DNA from: Bartonella queenslandensis
Lineage (GTDB): Bacteria; Pseudomonadota; Alphaproteobacteria; Rhizobiales; Rhizobiaceae
Direction: 5' to 3'
Assembly: GCF_018155095.1 (NCBI RefSeq)
Contig: NZ_NAAI01000004.1
Coordinates: 1 to 64,000, forward strand
Length of the DNA stretch: 64,000 nucleotides
Part shown: in pieces, positions 37,742 to 46,009 of the stretch
Numbering within the stretch: position 1 is the first letter of the stretch
Layout: each line of letters opens with the position of its first letter
Made by a program: the position numbers and the translations under genes
Notes under the pieces: generated by a model
Databases searched by the model: none
What the model saw: the letters and a program-made list of their open reading frames with translations, nothing else
Told to the model about the DNA's origin: nothing

Positions 37742-39054
37742 GACGTACTTTCATAAGTTTCTCTACCGCTATAAGCTGGTCTCTTCTGTCGCTGCATCGG
37801 CTGTTCATAGCCCACACACATTAACCCAAAGGCATCTGCCCCATGACTGGACCAATCATGTTCTGCTCCCAAACCAATATTACGCTTCTCATCCCATTTC
37901 TCATGATACCAATTCAGTGCCTTGCGCCCCGCTACGGTCGTCTCTTCATTGAACCAAACTGAAGGCAAAATCCGTCGCACTGCCTCGATACGCATTTTGA
38001 CAGCACCAGCCCCTTGATTAGGGATGACTTGCGTTTCAAAACCCGCATCATTCAAAGCGCTCTCAAAACTCACATTGTGCACGCGGTCTCTTGTTGCACC
38101 ATCATGGGGGAGAACCATTAATGCCTTCTCATAGCCATTGTGACGCAACCAACCGATATGTTCTGATAACGGCTGCCCCTGTGCTTCGTAATAATCAAGC
38201 ACTCTGATCTCTCTGCCTACAAATTGCGCTATCCATATCGCTGTTGCATCTGCCTTGGCTCCTGTGCCCCCAATATCCCAAAATGCCCGTATCTGCATTA
38301 AAGGATCACGCGCAACACGCCCTATTCGCCCCTCTTGCTCGGCTGCCAACATTTCCTTTTGATAGTAAGCACCCTGAACCGCTGTAAGATAAGCCCCTTC
38401 CCAGATATGCTTATAGGTTTCTGGACGATTTCTAAGGTCATCAAGCCGCGCTTCATTCAAGATCTTGGGAAACTTCGGATTGTCTGACCAATTAATCTCC
38501 ACACGCTTAATGGATTCATTGTCTGAAAAGCGAAACCGCCTTTCAACCGGTGCATTGTCTCGCAAAGGGTTCCATGTGACCCATAACTCTGCACGCCATC
38601 CCTCTCCCTCTTCACGCAACGTTGGAATGAGTGTCTGCCAAGCGGTTTCAGTCACGGGCTCTGCCTCATCAACCCAACAAAGCAAAATACGCCCCATGGA
38701 TTTGATACTTGCAATATTACGGTCCAGTCCAGAAAACTGAAAAGCTATACGACCATCATTTGACTTAATCGAAGCCTCTCCAACCTTGTAATATTCGCTT
38801 AAAAAGTCATGGGCTTCAATCGCCCGCTTAATCTCCTCCAATGAACTTTCTGCTAGCGAATTTTGAAACTGACGTGCACAAAGAATAGTCCCCGATATCC
38901 CTTGCATACCAAATTGATAGCCTTTTAAAGCAGCCATCAAGGCAAATGATCTTGTTTTACCAGAGCCTCGTCCACCCCAAGCCGCACGTACCAAAGCATC
39001 CCCTGCAAAAAGTGGAATAAGTTTTGGTACAATCTTAATCTGTCTTGTCGTCAT
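37726..39054 (-). CDS. Terminase large subunit
   Basis: The 442-aa DNA packaging motor. The ATPase half has Walker A GGRGSGKT (residues 27-34), Walker B RILLCWVDEAE and coupling motif VTWNP. The nuclease half has RAFWDIGGTGAKADATAIW with the first catalytic Asp, then VLPHDGATRD and a C-terminal EHDWSSHGADAFG with further acidic residues. All key residues are present. It overlaps terS by 20 bp and portal by 16 bp. Confidence 0.93.
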   Translation of the reverse strand: MTTRQIKIVPKLIPLFAGDALVRAAWGGRGSGKTRSFALMAALKGYQFGMQGISGTILCARQFQNSLAESSLEEIKRAIEAHDFLSEYYKVGEASIKSNDGRIAFQFSGLDRNIASIKSMGRILLCWVDEAEPVTETAWQTLIPTLREEGEGWRAELWVTWNPLRDNAPVERRFRFSDNESIKRVEINWSDNPKFPKILNEARLDDLRNRPETYKHIWEGAYLTAVQGAYYQKEMLAAEQEGRIGRVARDPLMQIRAFWDIGGTGAKADATAIWIAQFVGREIRVLDYYEAQGQPLSEHIGWLRHNGYEKALMVLPHDGATRDRVHNVSFESALNDAGFETQVIPNQGAGAVKMRIEAVRRILPSVWFNEETTVAGRKALNWYHEKWDEKRNIGLGAEHDWSSHGADAFGLMCVGYEQPMQRQKRPAYSGRETYESTSWMAE

Positions 39055-39370
39055 TCATTGTTAAAGGAGCAATTTCTACACGCCCTATGATCTTAATTGC
39101 CCCCCCATCTTCACCCGTCACTTGCAAAGGCAAGATCTTACCAAGCAACGCTAAATAAGCCGCGGGGCATCTTATTGCCTGCTTTTCGAGATAAGAGATT
39201 AACCCCTCTTTCCCATACTTATTGCCTGCCAATTCAGCGGCTTTAAGAATTGCTTCTTTCAAAAGACGTGTATTCTTATTGGGTACACCTTTGACACGCC
39301 CCATTCCTGCCTTAGGGGGTTTATATTTTTTCTTTGTTTGAGAAACCTGTTCTGTATTTTGTGATGTCAT
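39035..39370 (-). CDS. Terminase small subunit-like protein
   Basis: A 111-aa protein with a basic N-terminus (KKKYKPPKAGMGRVKGVPNKNTRLLKEAI, in pieces) and a helical middle. Its 3' end overlaps terL. GGAGGG lies 8 bp before ATG 39370, which rules out the longer upstream reading. It would recognise the packaging site on phage DNA. The family is assigned mostly by size and position as first gene of the late operon. Confidence 0.65.
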   Translation of the reverse strand: MTSQNTEQVSQTKKKYKPPKAGMGRVKGVPNKNTRLLKEAILKAAELAGNKYGKEGLISYLEKQAIRCPAAYLALLGKILPLQVTGEDGGAIKIIGRVEIAPLTMNDDKTD

Positions 39371-39390
39371 AAAATACACCCTCCAGATAA

Positions 39391-39419
39391 TAAAAAACCC
39401 CGCAAATGCGGGGATTTTT
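39391..39419. terminator. Bidirectional terminator at the start of the late operon
   Basis: CCCCGC (39398-39403) and GCGGGG (39408-39413) around a 4-base AAAT loop, with A-run before and T-run after, so it reads as a terminator in both directions. It stands between the candidate late promoter and terS, 21 bp from the terS start. Confidence 0.8.
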
Positions 39420-39469
39420 GACTGTACATTTCCCTCTCTAGACACAATACGCCTAAGTACAGCAACGTC

Positions 39470-39498
39470 ATTAAATACGATTTGCTACACTTTGTCAA
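39470..39498 (-). promoter_or_regulatory. Candidate late-operon promoter
   Basis: On the minus strand TTGACA (39493-39498) and TTTAAT (39470-39475) are spaced by 17 bp. Transcription from it would reach the terminator at 39391-39419 after about 45-70 nt and then the terminase, structural and lysis genes. Confidence 0.5.
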
Positions 39499-39570
39499 CA
39501 TAAAAATAACACATATTGATAATTTCAAAGGAGATCAGTTATAAAAAGCTCGCAAAAAATAACTTTTGCT

Positions 39571-39840
39571 TTAGCCTTTATATATATTTTTTCTATGTCC
39601 AACAGCTAAAACTAACACAACAAGTTCCTTATCATAAAGATCGCAAAGTATTCTGTAATCTCCTACACGATATCTCCATAAACCCGATAATTGCCCTTTT
39701 AAGGGCTTACCTATTGCACGTACATCTTCAAGAGGGGCAACGTGTTGATCTAAAAAATCAACAATCCTCCGTGCTTCTTTTTTATCGCATTTTTTTAAAA
39801 AACTAAGAGCTTTTCTTTCATATCTAATCGTCCAAGCCAA
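39571..39840 (-). CDS. RelE-type mRNA interferase toxin
   Basis: An 89-aa basic protein with the RelE/ParE fold pattern: WTIRYERKALSFLKKCDKKEARRI, then IGKPLKGQLSGLWRYRVGDYRILCDL and VLVLAVGHRKNIY. The central Arg and the C-terminal His-Arg-Lys group are as in active RelE toxins. It overlaps its antitoxin gene by 17 bp. Expected role: prophage maintenance or phage defence. Confidence 0.88.
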   Translation of the reverse strand: MAWTIRYERKALSFLKKCDKKEARRIVDFLDQHVAPLEDVRAIGKPLKGQLSGLWRYRVGDYRILCDLYDKELVVLVLAVGHRKNIYKG

Positions 39841-40051
39841 GCTCTTTCCTCACCTCTTCAGAGCTATAAAAAGTAGCTTCTCCTCTTCGAACACGCTCTC
39901 TTACTTGTGAAGCTAAATAATAATCCTCAGCTTCCTCGATTCCACGTTCAATAATCTCACGTAAATAAAAAGACTTTGTACGACCTGTCTTAGTTGCTAA
40001 ATTATTCAAACGTGTTTCAAGTTCGCTAGGCAATCGAATAGATATCGTCAT
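39824..40051 (-). CDS. RelB-type ribbon-helix-helix antitoxin
   Basis: A 75-aa protein with the ribbon-helix-helix N-terminus MTISIRLPSELETRLNNLA, then RTKSFYLREIIERGIEEAEDYYLA and an acidic tail EEVRKELGLDD. ATG 40051 has GAGGA 8 bp upstream. A perfect inverted repeat lies 13-40 bp upstream and is the likely autoregulatory operator. Confidence 0.87.
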   Translation of the reverse strand: MTISIRLPSELETRLNNLATKTGRTKSFYLREIIERGIEEAEDYYLASQVRERVRRGEATFYSSEEVRKELGLDD

Positions 40052-40063
40052 AACGCAATCCTC

Positions 40064-40091
40064 ATCTTTGTATTCACTGTAATACAAAGAT
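40064..40091. promoter_or_regulatory. Operator-like inverted repeat of the RelBE-like operon
   Basis: Perfect 11-bp arms ATCTTTGTATT (40064-40074) and AATACAAAGAT (40081-40091) are separated by 6 bp, immediately upstream of the antitoxin gene. This is the usual position and symmetry for RelB-type binding. Confidence 0.65.
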
Positions 40092-40145
40092 AACGTCTTG
40101 TCCAGAAAAAGGTTTCACGTCATTCTGCAAAAGCACATAAAACAA

Positions 40146-40682
40146 TTACCATTTACTTTTTTGATCAAAATAGTTCTGAAGCGCATTAAGAGCAATGCGC
40201 AATGAATTCACAAGATATGGTAGCATTTGATCTTCTATAACGAGATGATTTATCGCGGCATAAAGATTATACTGTCTATAGCGCTGTTGCGCTTCTTTTA
40301 GTGCCTCTTGCATGTTGATAAACTGCTCTGTTGCGAATGCTACCCACTTATCTCTTGCCTTATCATCAGATGATGACGGCATTTCGTCATAAATCGCATT
40401 AGGCAAGCCTTTTGCACATAGATAATCGTTTCTTATCTGTAAGTACTGTTGCGCGGCGTCATATTGCTCTTGTGTAAGCACACCTTGCAAACAAAGCCGC
40501 CCTATGTAAGACCCAGAAAGTGGATTTTTTGCCTCGTATAGGGTTAAACCGAAGCGTTTTGCACGCATTTCTATTGCCAATTGATCAACGGCTTCACGGG
40601 GTGCTTTTGCACGTGATATACGACCATTGGCTTCTCTTATTTGCCCTATGATTTTAGGGCGTCCCCTCTTGTTTCTTTTCAC
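40146..40682 (-). CDS. Conserved-looking early phage protein, unknown function
   Basis: A 178-aa protein with a basic N-terminus (KRNKRGRPKIIG), followed by helical segments (YIGRLCLQGVLTQEQYDAAQQYLQIRNDYL). The RGRP stretch resembles an AT-hook-like DNA contact. It is the last gene of the leftward early operon, 15 bp after ssb. A DNA-related role is suggested by the neighbour but not shown. Confidence 0.6.
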   Translation of the reverse strand: MKRNKRGRPKIIGQIREANGRISRAKAPREAVDQLAIEMRAKRFGLTLYEAKNPLSGSYIGRLCLQGVLTQEQYDAAQQYLQIRNDYLCAKGLPNAIYDEMPSSSDDKARDKWVAFATEQFINMQEALKEAQQRYRQYNLYAAINHLVIEDQMLPYLVNSLRIALNALQNYFDQKSKW

Positions 40683-40697
40683 AACACCGCCTTCTAT

Positions 40698-41141
40698 TTA
40701 AAAAGGAACATCATCATTCATAACGGTATGGGGTGTATCAAGAGGTCTATAAATGCTTCTGTCATAAGCAGATGATGACTGCTCTTGATTATCATCATTT
40801 TTGGCATCTAAGAGCTTTAAGTCGCCTTTGTACGGAGGCAATATGACTTCTGTTGTATATCGTTCAATACCGTTTTTATCTTGCCATTTACGGGTTTGTA
40901 AGCGCCCCTCGATATAAACTTTGCTACCCTTCTTAAGATACTGAAGCGCTATTTTTGCCAAATGCGGATTAAAGACCACAATGGAATGCCATTCAGTTTT
41001 GTCTACTTTCTTATTGGTTGCCTTGTCTGTGTAGCTTTCAGACGTTGCCATACGAAAATTGACTATTTCTACACCAGACGGCATTTTTTTACTTTCAGGA
41101 TTTGCACCTAAATGACCAATTAACATCACTTTATTAAGCAT
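40698..41141 (-). CDS. ssb: Single-stranded DNA-binding protein
   Basis: A 147-aa phage SSB with the OB-fold sequence MLNKVMLIGHLGANPESKKMP, then VNFRMATSESYTDKATN, WHSIVVFNPHLAKIALQYLKKGSKVYIEGRLQTRKW. A short linker and the acidic tip DDVPF follow, which binds partner proteins. It probably works with RecT and the exonuclease during phage DNA replication and recombination. Confidence 0.95.
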   Translation of the reverse strand: MLNKVMLIGHLGANPESKKMPSGVEIVNFRMATSESYTDKATNKKVDKTEWHSIVVFNPHLAKIALQYLKKGSKVYIEGRLQTRKWQDKNGIERYTTEVILPPYKGDLKLLDAKNDDNQEQSSSAYDRSIYRPLDTPHTVMNDDVPF

Positions 41142-41742
41142 TTGCTTTGCTATCCTTTTTATGGGAAATGGTACTTAGAAACGGAAATAACTGGTACATA
41201 ACAATAATATAACACATTATGCTATATTATTACAAGCAAAAATAGTTTTAATAAACTGAATCTAAAGAATTAATCCTGTTTTTATTTTACTTATTTGCTT
41301 GTGTTTTGATACGTAATGTGCAATAAAAGAGGTGTTCGTAAACTTACGAATAACGATAACAGAAACACATCGCAAAACAGAAGCCGCGTTCATAAAGAGC
41401 GCGGCTTTATCATATGAACAATCATCATCAAATATTTGAAATAAACTTGTGTTTATACACAAAATATGTATTTTAGTAGTGAAAAGATTTTTTTAAACGC
41501 TTTTGTGTTTAATTTTCAATTCTATTTTGTTTGATTCATTAGTTATAAAAGCCGTATCAATTCATTTTGATGCGGTTTTTATGTATTAATGCTTGTGTTT
41601 TTACACGTTTTGTGTGATATGTGTTTAGTGTAAAATGTATATACTTCCTAAAATAAAAGCCGCGTCTTTAAAGGGCACGGCTTTCTTTATTCTATCTTTT
41701 AGACGCCACAGCCGCTTTAATCAATTCCTCTACAGTCTTTAT
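41142..41742. other. 600-bp non-coding stretch with three related stem-loops
   Basis: No convincing gene. Three hairpins share an AAAGCCG/CGGCTTT-type core: 41381-41407 (AAGCCGCG/CGCGGCTT), 41547-41580 (AAAGCCGTATCAA with an imperfect partner and a T-run) and 41656-41684 (AAAGCCG/CGGCTTT). Between them are AT-rich segments with repeated TGTGTTTTxAC-like words. The stretch lies in the early operon between a beta-helix gene and ssb. The hairpins could be terminators, RNA-processing sites or a replication-related element. Confidence 0.55.
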
Positions 41743-42183
41743 CTATCTACAAAAGGATATTAAACCTGTAGAAATCTCTTTTCTTCCTGTAACCCATGCC
41801 CCCAAAATAAGTTGCGTATCTCCAAAAACACGCGCCCTGCCACCAATAATTGACTTTCCATAAGCACGTGCATTGCCATAAACCTTTGCAAACCCATTAA
41901 CACACGCCTCATCACAAATTATTGCATTTTCAAAAACCTTCGCATGCCCCCAAACCATAGCAGCATTATAAACCTTAGCATCATCCCCAACCCAGCAATT
42001 ACCCTCGTGACAAAGGTTGTATTCACTTTCAATAAAGCCCCCTAAAGCTCCTTTTTTAACACCCCCAAAACTTCTTAAAGCTTTAATGCGATAAAGTATT
42101 CTAACACTACCATAGAGATGGTCTTTAACTTCTGTAGTTTCATTAGTAAGTTCATATTTTTTGGATACATTTTTAGTGGTCAT
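41743..42183 (-). CDS. Hexapeptide-repeat beta-helix protein, family member 1
   Basis: A 146-aa member of a six-copy prophage family. N-terminal module: KKYELTNETTEV, YRIKALRSFGGVKKGALGGFIESEYNLCHEGNCWVG. It is followed by about six hexapeptides of the type [VI]xxxAx (AKVYNAAMVWGHAKVFENA), which predict a left-handed parallel beta-helix, then ISTG near the end. Pattern is similar to E. coli YdcK. Function unknown; no acyltransferase catalytic His is evident. GGGAG precedes ATG. Confidence 0.75.
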   Translation of the reverse strand: MTTKNVSKKYELTNETTEVKDHLYGSVRILYRIKALRSFGGVKKGALGGFIESEYNLCHEGNCWVGDDAKVYNAAMVWGHAKVFENAIICDEACVNGFAKVYGNARAYGKSIIGGRARVFGDTQLILGAWVTGRKEISTGLISFCR

Positions 42184-42236
42184 AGGTAGCTCCCTAAGTT
42201 CATATTTGAGTAAATTTTAATGAAATGTCTAAAGGA

Positions 42237-42248
42237 GGGGGCGCCCCC
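42237..42248. repeat. GC-only perfect palindrome
   Basis: GGGGGCGCCCCC, 12 bp, between two beta-helix genes in otherwise AT-rich DNA, followed by another GC-rich run (CGCACCGCCGCTGCTG). It could be a transcription pause or a protein-binding site; no known element was recognised. Confidence 0.4.
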
Positions 42249-42265
42249 GCACCGCCGCTGCTGTT

Positions 42266-43063
42266 TTACGCTGCTTTTTCTAAAGTATTATTCGAGTTAT
42301 ATATGACTTTATTGCCACTATAAACCTCGCCTTCCTTACGAACAAAATCGCACTCTCTTAATTTTGCTTTTCCTGAAACTTTACCATAAATTTTTGAATA
42401 GCCTGAAATTTTTGCATTACCATCAATAATTCCGTGAATTTCAGCATGCCCTTCAATAACAGCATTCCCATAAACTTGCGCATTTTTATAAAGTTTTGAA
42501 AAGCCTAGAATCTTTGCATTGCCATAAATTTTTACATCAGAATAAATACAAGCATATCCTGAAAGTTTAGCATTGCCAAAAATATGGGTATCATTAAAAA
42601 CCCAAGCATTATAATGAACATGAGCATTCCCATAAATTCTTGCACGTGGATAAATACGTGCAAAGCCATAGACCTCTGCATTGCCGTAAACAAAGCCACC
42701 CACAACAGCCTTGCCGTAAACACGAGCGTTACCATAAATACAAGCTTCTACATTAACATGAGCATACCCACTTACAACGGCATTATCGTAAACCCGCGCA
42801 TTGCTATAAACCTTGGCTTTACCTCCAACCCAGCAATTGCCATGATGTGATAAATTGTATTCACTACCTATATACCCCCCAAGGTCACCTTTTTTCACAT
42901 CACCAAAATCTCTTAAGGCTCTAATTCTATGAAGTGTATTAAAGCCAACCTCGATTGTTTCACCTGTAAATTCGTATTTTTTTGCAAACTCTCTATTTTT
43001 AAAAGAGCCATTATCATCTGTAATAAAAAAACAAGTTTCTTGATTTGTAACTGTAGCTTTCAT
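42266..43063 (-). CDS. Hexapeptide-repeat beta-helix protein, family member 2 (largest)
   Basis: A 265-aa member with an extra N-terminal strand-like segment (TVTNQETCFFITDDNGSF). Then comes the family module KKYEFTGETIEV, LHRIRALRDFGDVKKGDLGGYIGSEYNLSHHGNCWVGG and more than 20 hexapeptides (KVYSNARVYDNAVVSGYA and so on). The long run predicts a beta-helix of about seven turns. The end lacks the STG motif of the other members. ATG 43063 (AGGA upstream) is preferred; ATG 43093 preceded by AGGGTG is possible and would add ten residues. Confidence 0.75.
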   Translation of the reverse strand: MKATVTNQETCFFITDDNGSFKNREFAKKYEFTGETIEVGFNTLHRIRALRDFGDVKKGDLGGYIGSEYNLSHHGNCWVGGKAKVYSNARVYDNAVVSGYAHVNVEACIYGNARVYGKAVVGGFVYGNAEVYGFARIYPRARIYGNAHVHYNAWVFNDTHIFGNAKLSGYACIYSDVKIYGNAKILGFSKLYKNAQVYGNAVIEGHAEIHGIIDGNAKISGYSKIYGKVSGKAKLRECDFVRKEGEVYSGNKVIYNSNNTLEKAA

Positions 43064-43355
43064 GCTAATTATTCCTGTTTGTAATTTTTCCATTGACACC
43101 CTATAAGGGTGCCGGGCGCTGAAAAACACGGCAAACAGTCCGTCGTCACACTTTTCTCATAAAGAGTATTGTATGATGTGACCACACCCGACATAATCGT
43201 TATATGCCAATGATAGCACAAAAGAAAGTCAGTATTTTAAGAAATGGGAAAAACCTTTTCGTGGTCTATCCGCTGTTTGTTAAGTGTTTTTCAAGCACTT
43301 GCCAACCTTAATAAACGACCTTTTCTTTAAAGTCAATACGTATTTTTTATTTTTT

Positions 43356-43823
43356 TCACTTTTTTTCATTTTGATAATTACCTAATTGAATATCAAGCGC
43401 TTTTTCTAGCTCGCGATCCATCTCTTCACAAGACAAGGGATAACCCCATTCCCCATCATTCGTAATCTCACAAATCAACTGATCTTTCTCTGCACGTTTT
43501 TTGATTTTCGCATTCACCTCATCTATTAAAGGTTCATAACTCAATACGCTTTTTGGTAAATCACCCCCATATATCCATGCTTTCACTTGCGCTTTGGTAC
43601 TATAATCAACTTTGTTAGGCATCTCATGATCATGATACTGCCCACCGTCAAATTCCTCGTATTCTCTCATACCATCTTCATATTCATAGAGATTGTAAAA
43701 ATACTCAGCCACCCCTAATCCCCATGGTGCATATCCAACCGCCGTTGCAATAAATTTTTTTTGCTGTCTTGATTTACGTTTTTTTAAAAACATTTGATTT
43801 AATATCCCCTTGCTTAAATCCAT
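43356..43823 (-). CDS. Early phage protein of unknown function
   Basis: A 155-aa protein with a basic start (KKRKSRQQKKF), a Tyr/Glu-rich middle (EYFYNLYEYEDGMREYEEFDGG) and a Lys/Glu-rich end. No family was recognised. It lies between the replication-type gene and the beta-helix genes in the leftward early operon. The 230 bp after it and 200 bp before it contain no gene. Confidence 0.5.
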   Translation of the reverse strand: MDLSKGILNQMFLKKRKSRQQKKFIATAVGYAPWGLGVAEYFYNLYEYEDGMREYEEFDGGQYHDHEMPNKVDYSTKAQVKAWIYGGDLPKSVLSYEPLIDEVNAKIKKRAEKDQLICEITNDGEWGYPLSCEEMDRELEKALDIQLGNYQNEKK

Positions 43824-44020
43824 AACTTTACCGATGGGTTTATTTGCCTCATATTGGACCGTGCAGTAGCGTTTTTAATTTCAATGTGGTTTTTATCATA
43901 AAAATCTAAAATCGCTCTGTACGGTACTTTTTTAGCTGTTTAAACCCATATCTATTCTCAAAACTATCAGCTCTTTTCACTAGTTTGCTGTTTTTTCAAA
44001 TGCAACTAAATACGATTTCA

Positions 44021-45124
44021 TTATGTTGCAAATGAACTGATAGGCTCTATATTTCTGATATATTTTGCCAAGCTCTCTGTTAGTGGTTTACAGCATGTGA
44101 TTGTATATCTTTCTTTCATTTCTAATTCTGCGTGTCTCTTAGCTACCAATCCATATTTCGGGTGTGTAATCCAATTATCCCAAGCGCTTTGCCAATCGCG
44201 TTCATGAGCATTTCGATATGGGTTGGCTTTTGAAAAGCGTATAAATTTTTTAAACTCTGATAACGCTTCATCATGCGTTAATCCTAGATCAATTGCGTAT
44301 TGAAAATCGGGGTTGAAATCTTCTAACATGCTTTCAACTTCTTGTTTTTCTCTCATTTTCTTGTCTTTCTCAAAAAAGTTTGCTTGCTCTGGAAAATAAG
44401 CAGGCATTATCTTGTCAACGATTTCTGAAAGTTGTTTGCCAACCTTTTTACCTTTTCGTGAAGGCAATTTCTCAATCATTGCTTCGTTACTTTGCCATCG
44501 ATTATTAGCTTCGTTTGAAATGTTGTTATTTTGCTCGTGAATGATTAGTTGTTTAGTTTCTATCGTTTTGATTTCTTCTGATTGAACATCATCACACTCG
44601 ATTGGCTCGTCAACCAAATCGTTTGTTTCTAAATTTTCAAATTCAATTTCTCTTTTTGATAAAATAATATTTTTATTTTTTTTGTTATTGTTAATGTTAT
44701 TGTTAATGGCATCATTAAGCATTGCTTGTGCATTGCTTGTAGCATGTTTAGCATCATCATCACTGTTATCTTTATTTTTATCCCATCTTGCCTTCGCTGC
44801 CTTTTGTGCTCTTTCTGAAAACTTGCTTAAATTTTCATTTGAGTTATTGAGTTCCTCTTCAACTTGTAAACTCCACAAACGACCATCTTCTGAAAAAATA
44901 ATGTGTCCAGTTTCTAATAAAAGATCTAATGCTTTCTGAAATCTTTTAACTGAGCAACCAGCCAATAAAGACAATACTCGAAAATTATTCTTAAGCGGTT
45001 CTCCAGTGCGAAGCATTTGAAATCGCAACTTCACATATATAAAACCTTCAAAAGCGGGCAAATGCGCAAGATCAAGAAGCCACTTGTCTGCAAAAAGCCT
45101 CGTCCATGGCAACTTAGTTGACAT
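44021..45124 (-). CDS. Replication-module protein, YdaU/DUF1376-like
   Basis: A 367-aa protein. The N-terminal 90 residues form a winged-helix-like region (WTRLFADKWLLDLAHLPAFEGFIYVKL, SLLAGCSVKRFQKALDLLLETGHIIF), followed by KFSERAQKAAKARW. A long Asn/Lys/Glu-rich linker and a C-terminal part with DAIxxG-like AIDLGLTHDEALSEFKKFI and WQSAWDNWITHP follow. The latter is common in phage replication initiator/helicase-loader proteins. Its start overlaps the upstream gene by 11 bp. Confidence 0.65.
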   Translation of the reverse strand: MSTKLPWTRLFADKWLLDLAHLPAFEGFIYVKLRFQMLRTGEPLKNNFRVLSLLAGCSVKRFQKALDLLLETGHIIFSEDGRLWSLQVEEELNNSNENLSKFSERAQKAAKARWDKNKDNSDDDAKHATSNAQAMLNDAINNNINNNKKNKNIILSKREIEFENLETNDLVDEPIECDDVQSEEIKTIETKQLIIHEQNNNISNEANNRWQSNEAMIEKLPSRKGKKVGKQLSEIVDKIMPAYFPEQANFFEKDKKMREKQEVESMLEDFNPDFQYAIDLGLTHDEALSEFKKFIRFSKANPYRNAHERDWQSAWDNWITHPKYGLVAKRHAELEMKERYTITCCKPLTESLAKYIRNIEPISSFAT

Positions 45125-45479
45125 GTATTGCCTCCTCTCTTTTCTTACTCCACCTCATATGCGCTGCTTTTGAAGCTCTTTCTGAAAATTTACTGATGCT
45201 ATAATCAAAAGCTAATGACCTATGCCATAAGTTCCCATTCTCTAAACGCGTGATGTAACCCATGCTTATTAAAGTCTCTAATGTCTTTTGAAACGTTCTT
45301 ACTGAACACCCACACCAACTTGATAAATAAGACCCATTATTGATAAGAGGCGCTTTCTTATCATTCATAAGCAACACAAGGGTTGTATAAACTGCCTTCT
45401 CTGTTGCTTTTAAACCCATAAGCTCTTTTAAAAACTGATCTGAATTAAACTTTACACACTCTACTTTGTTACTGGGCAT
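45114..45479 (-). CDS. Short YdaU/DUF1376-like protein, paired with the next gene
   Basis: A 121-aa protein with the same winged-helix-like layout as the downstream gene: LKATEKAVYTTLVLLM, SSWCGCSVRTFQKTLETLISMGYITRLENG and SKFSERASKAAHMRW. It lacks the linker and C-terminal domain. It looks like a duplicated N-terminal domain kept as a separate protein. A DNA-binding role in replication control is plausible. Confidence 0.6.
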   Translation of the reverse strand: MPSNKVECVKFNSDQFLKELMGLKATEKAVYTTLVLLMNDKKAPLINNGSYLSSWCGCSVRTFQKTLETLISMGYITRLENGNLWHRSLAFDYSISKFSERASKAAHMRWSKKREEAIHVN

Positions 45480-45481
45480 CG

Positions 45482-45946
45482 CTATAAGATCTCCCTCTCT
45501 TTAATTAAATGTAAAATTGCTAAAGCATCCGCTTCATTATCATCACAAGGCGCGTGTCCTTTTGCACGCATCGCCTTAATCATTTCTTCTTTTGACGCAT
45601 TCCCCTTGCCCGTCGTCGCTTTCTTAATCGTACAAACCGGTATCCCCTCATACGGTATCTCATGATCTTCACACCACGCCGTTAACGTTGCTAACAAACC
45701 ACCGTAAACATGTGCCGCATCAGTTCCAATATGACGCCTCACTTCTTCAAAATACACCGCGTCAATGCCACCTGCTGTATGCTTTATCCCATTAAGCCAT
45801 CTTTTAAAGCGTAAATAACGCATCCCACCGCCTTCAAAGCGACGGGGTTGGAAACTCATCGTACCACTGAATATATGACCATTTCCCCCTCGTATCGCCC
45901 ACCCCATCTTCGTACCTAGATCAAAACAAAGAATCGTGTTAATCAC
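45482..45946 (-). CDS. RuvC-like Holliday junction nuclease
   Basis: A 154-aa protein with an RNase H-fold layout: CFDLGTKMGWA with Asp9, AVYFEEV with Glu67, and CDDNEADALAIL with Asp136/Asp140. The positions match RuvC-type catalytic acids. Phages use such enzymes to resolve junctions before packaging. Start is GTG with GGAG 7 bp upstream. It precedes the DUF1376-like genes by 2 bp. Confidence 0.82.
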   Translation of the reverse strand: MINTILCFDLGTKMGWAIRGGNGHIFSGTMSFQPRRFEGGGMRYLRFKRWLNGIKHTAGGIDAVYFEEVRRHIGTDAAHVYGGLLATLTAWCEDHEIPYEGIPVCTIKKATTGKGNASKEEMIKAMRAKGHAPCDDNEADALAILHLIKEREIL

Positions 45947-46009
45947 CGCACCACTCCATACAAAACGTGTTTTATAGGATTGTTTTTTCCTAAAAGCGGG
46001 TAAAGAAAG

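Noticed and set aside
41262-41462. 66-codon minus-strand frame in the ssb leader region
   Set aside because: It crosses a stem-loop, has no clear ribosome site and no recognisable similarity.
41743-43063. Could the regular repeats be a CRISPR array or minisatellite?
   Set aside because: The repeats are degenerate 18-bp coding units in an open frame with a conserved N-terminal module; there are no spacers or constant direct repeats.
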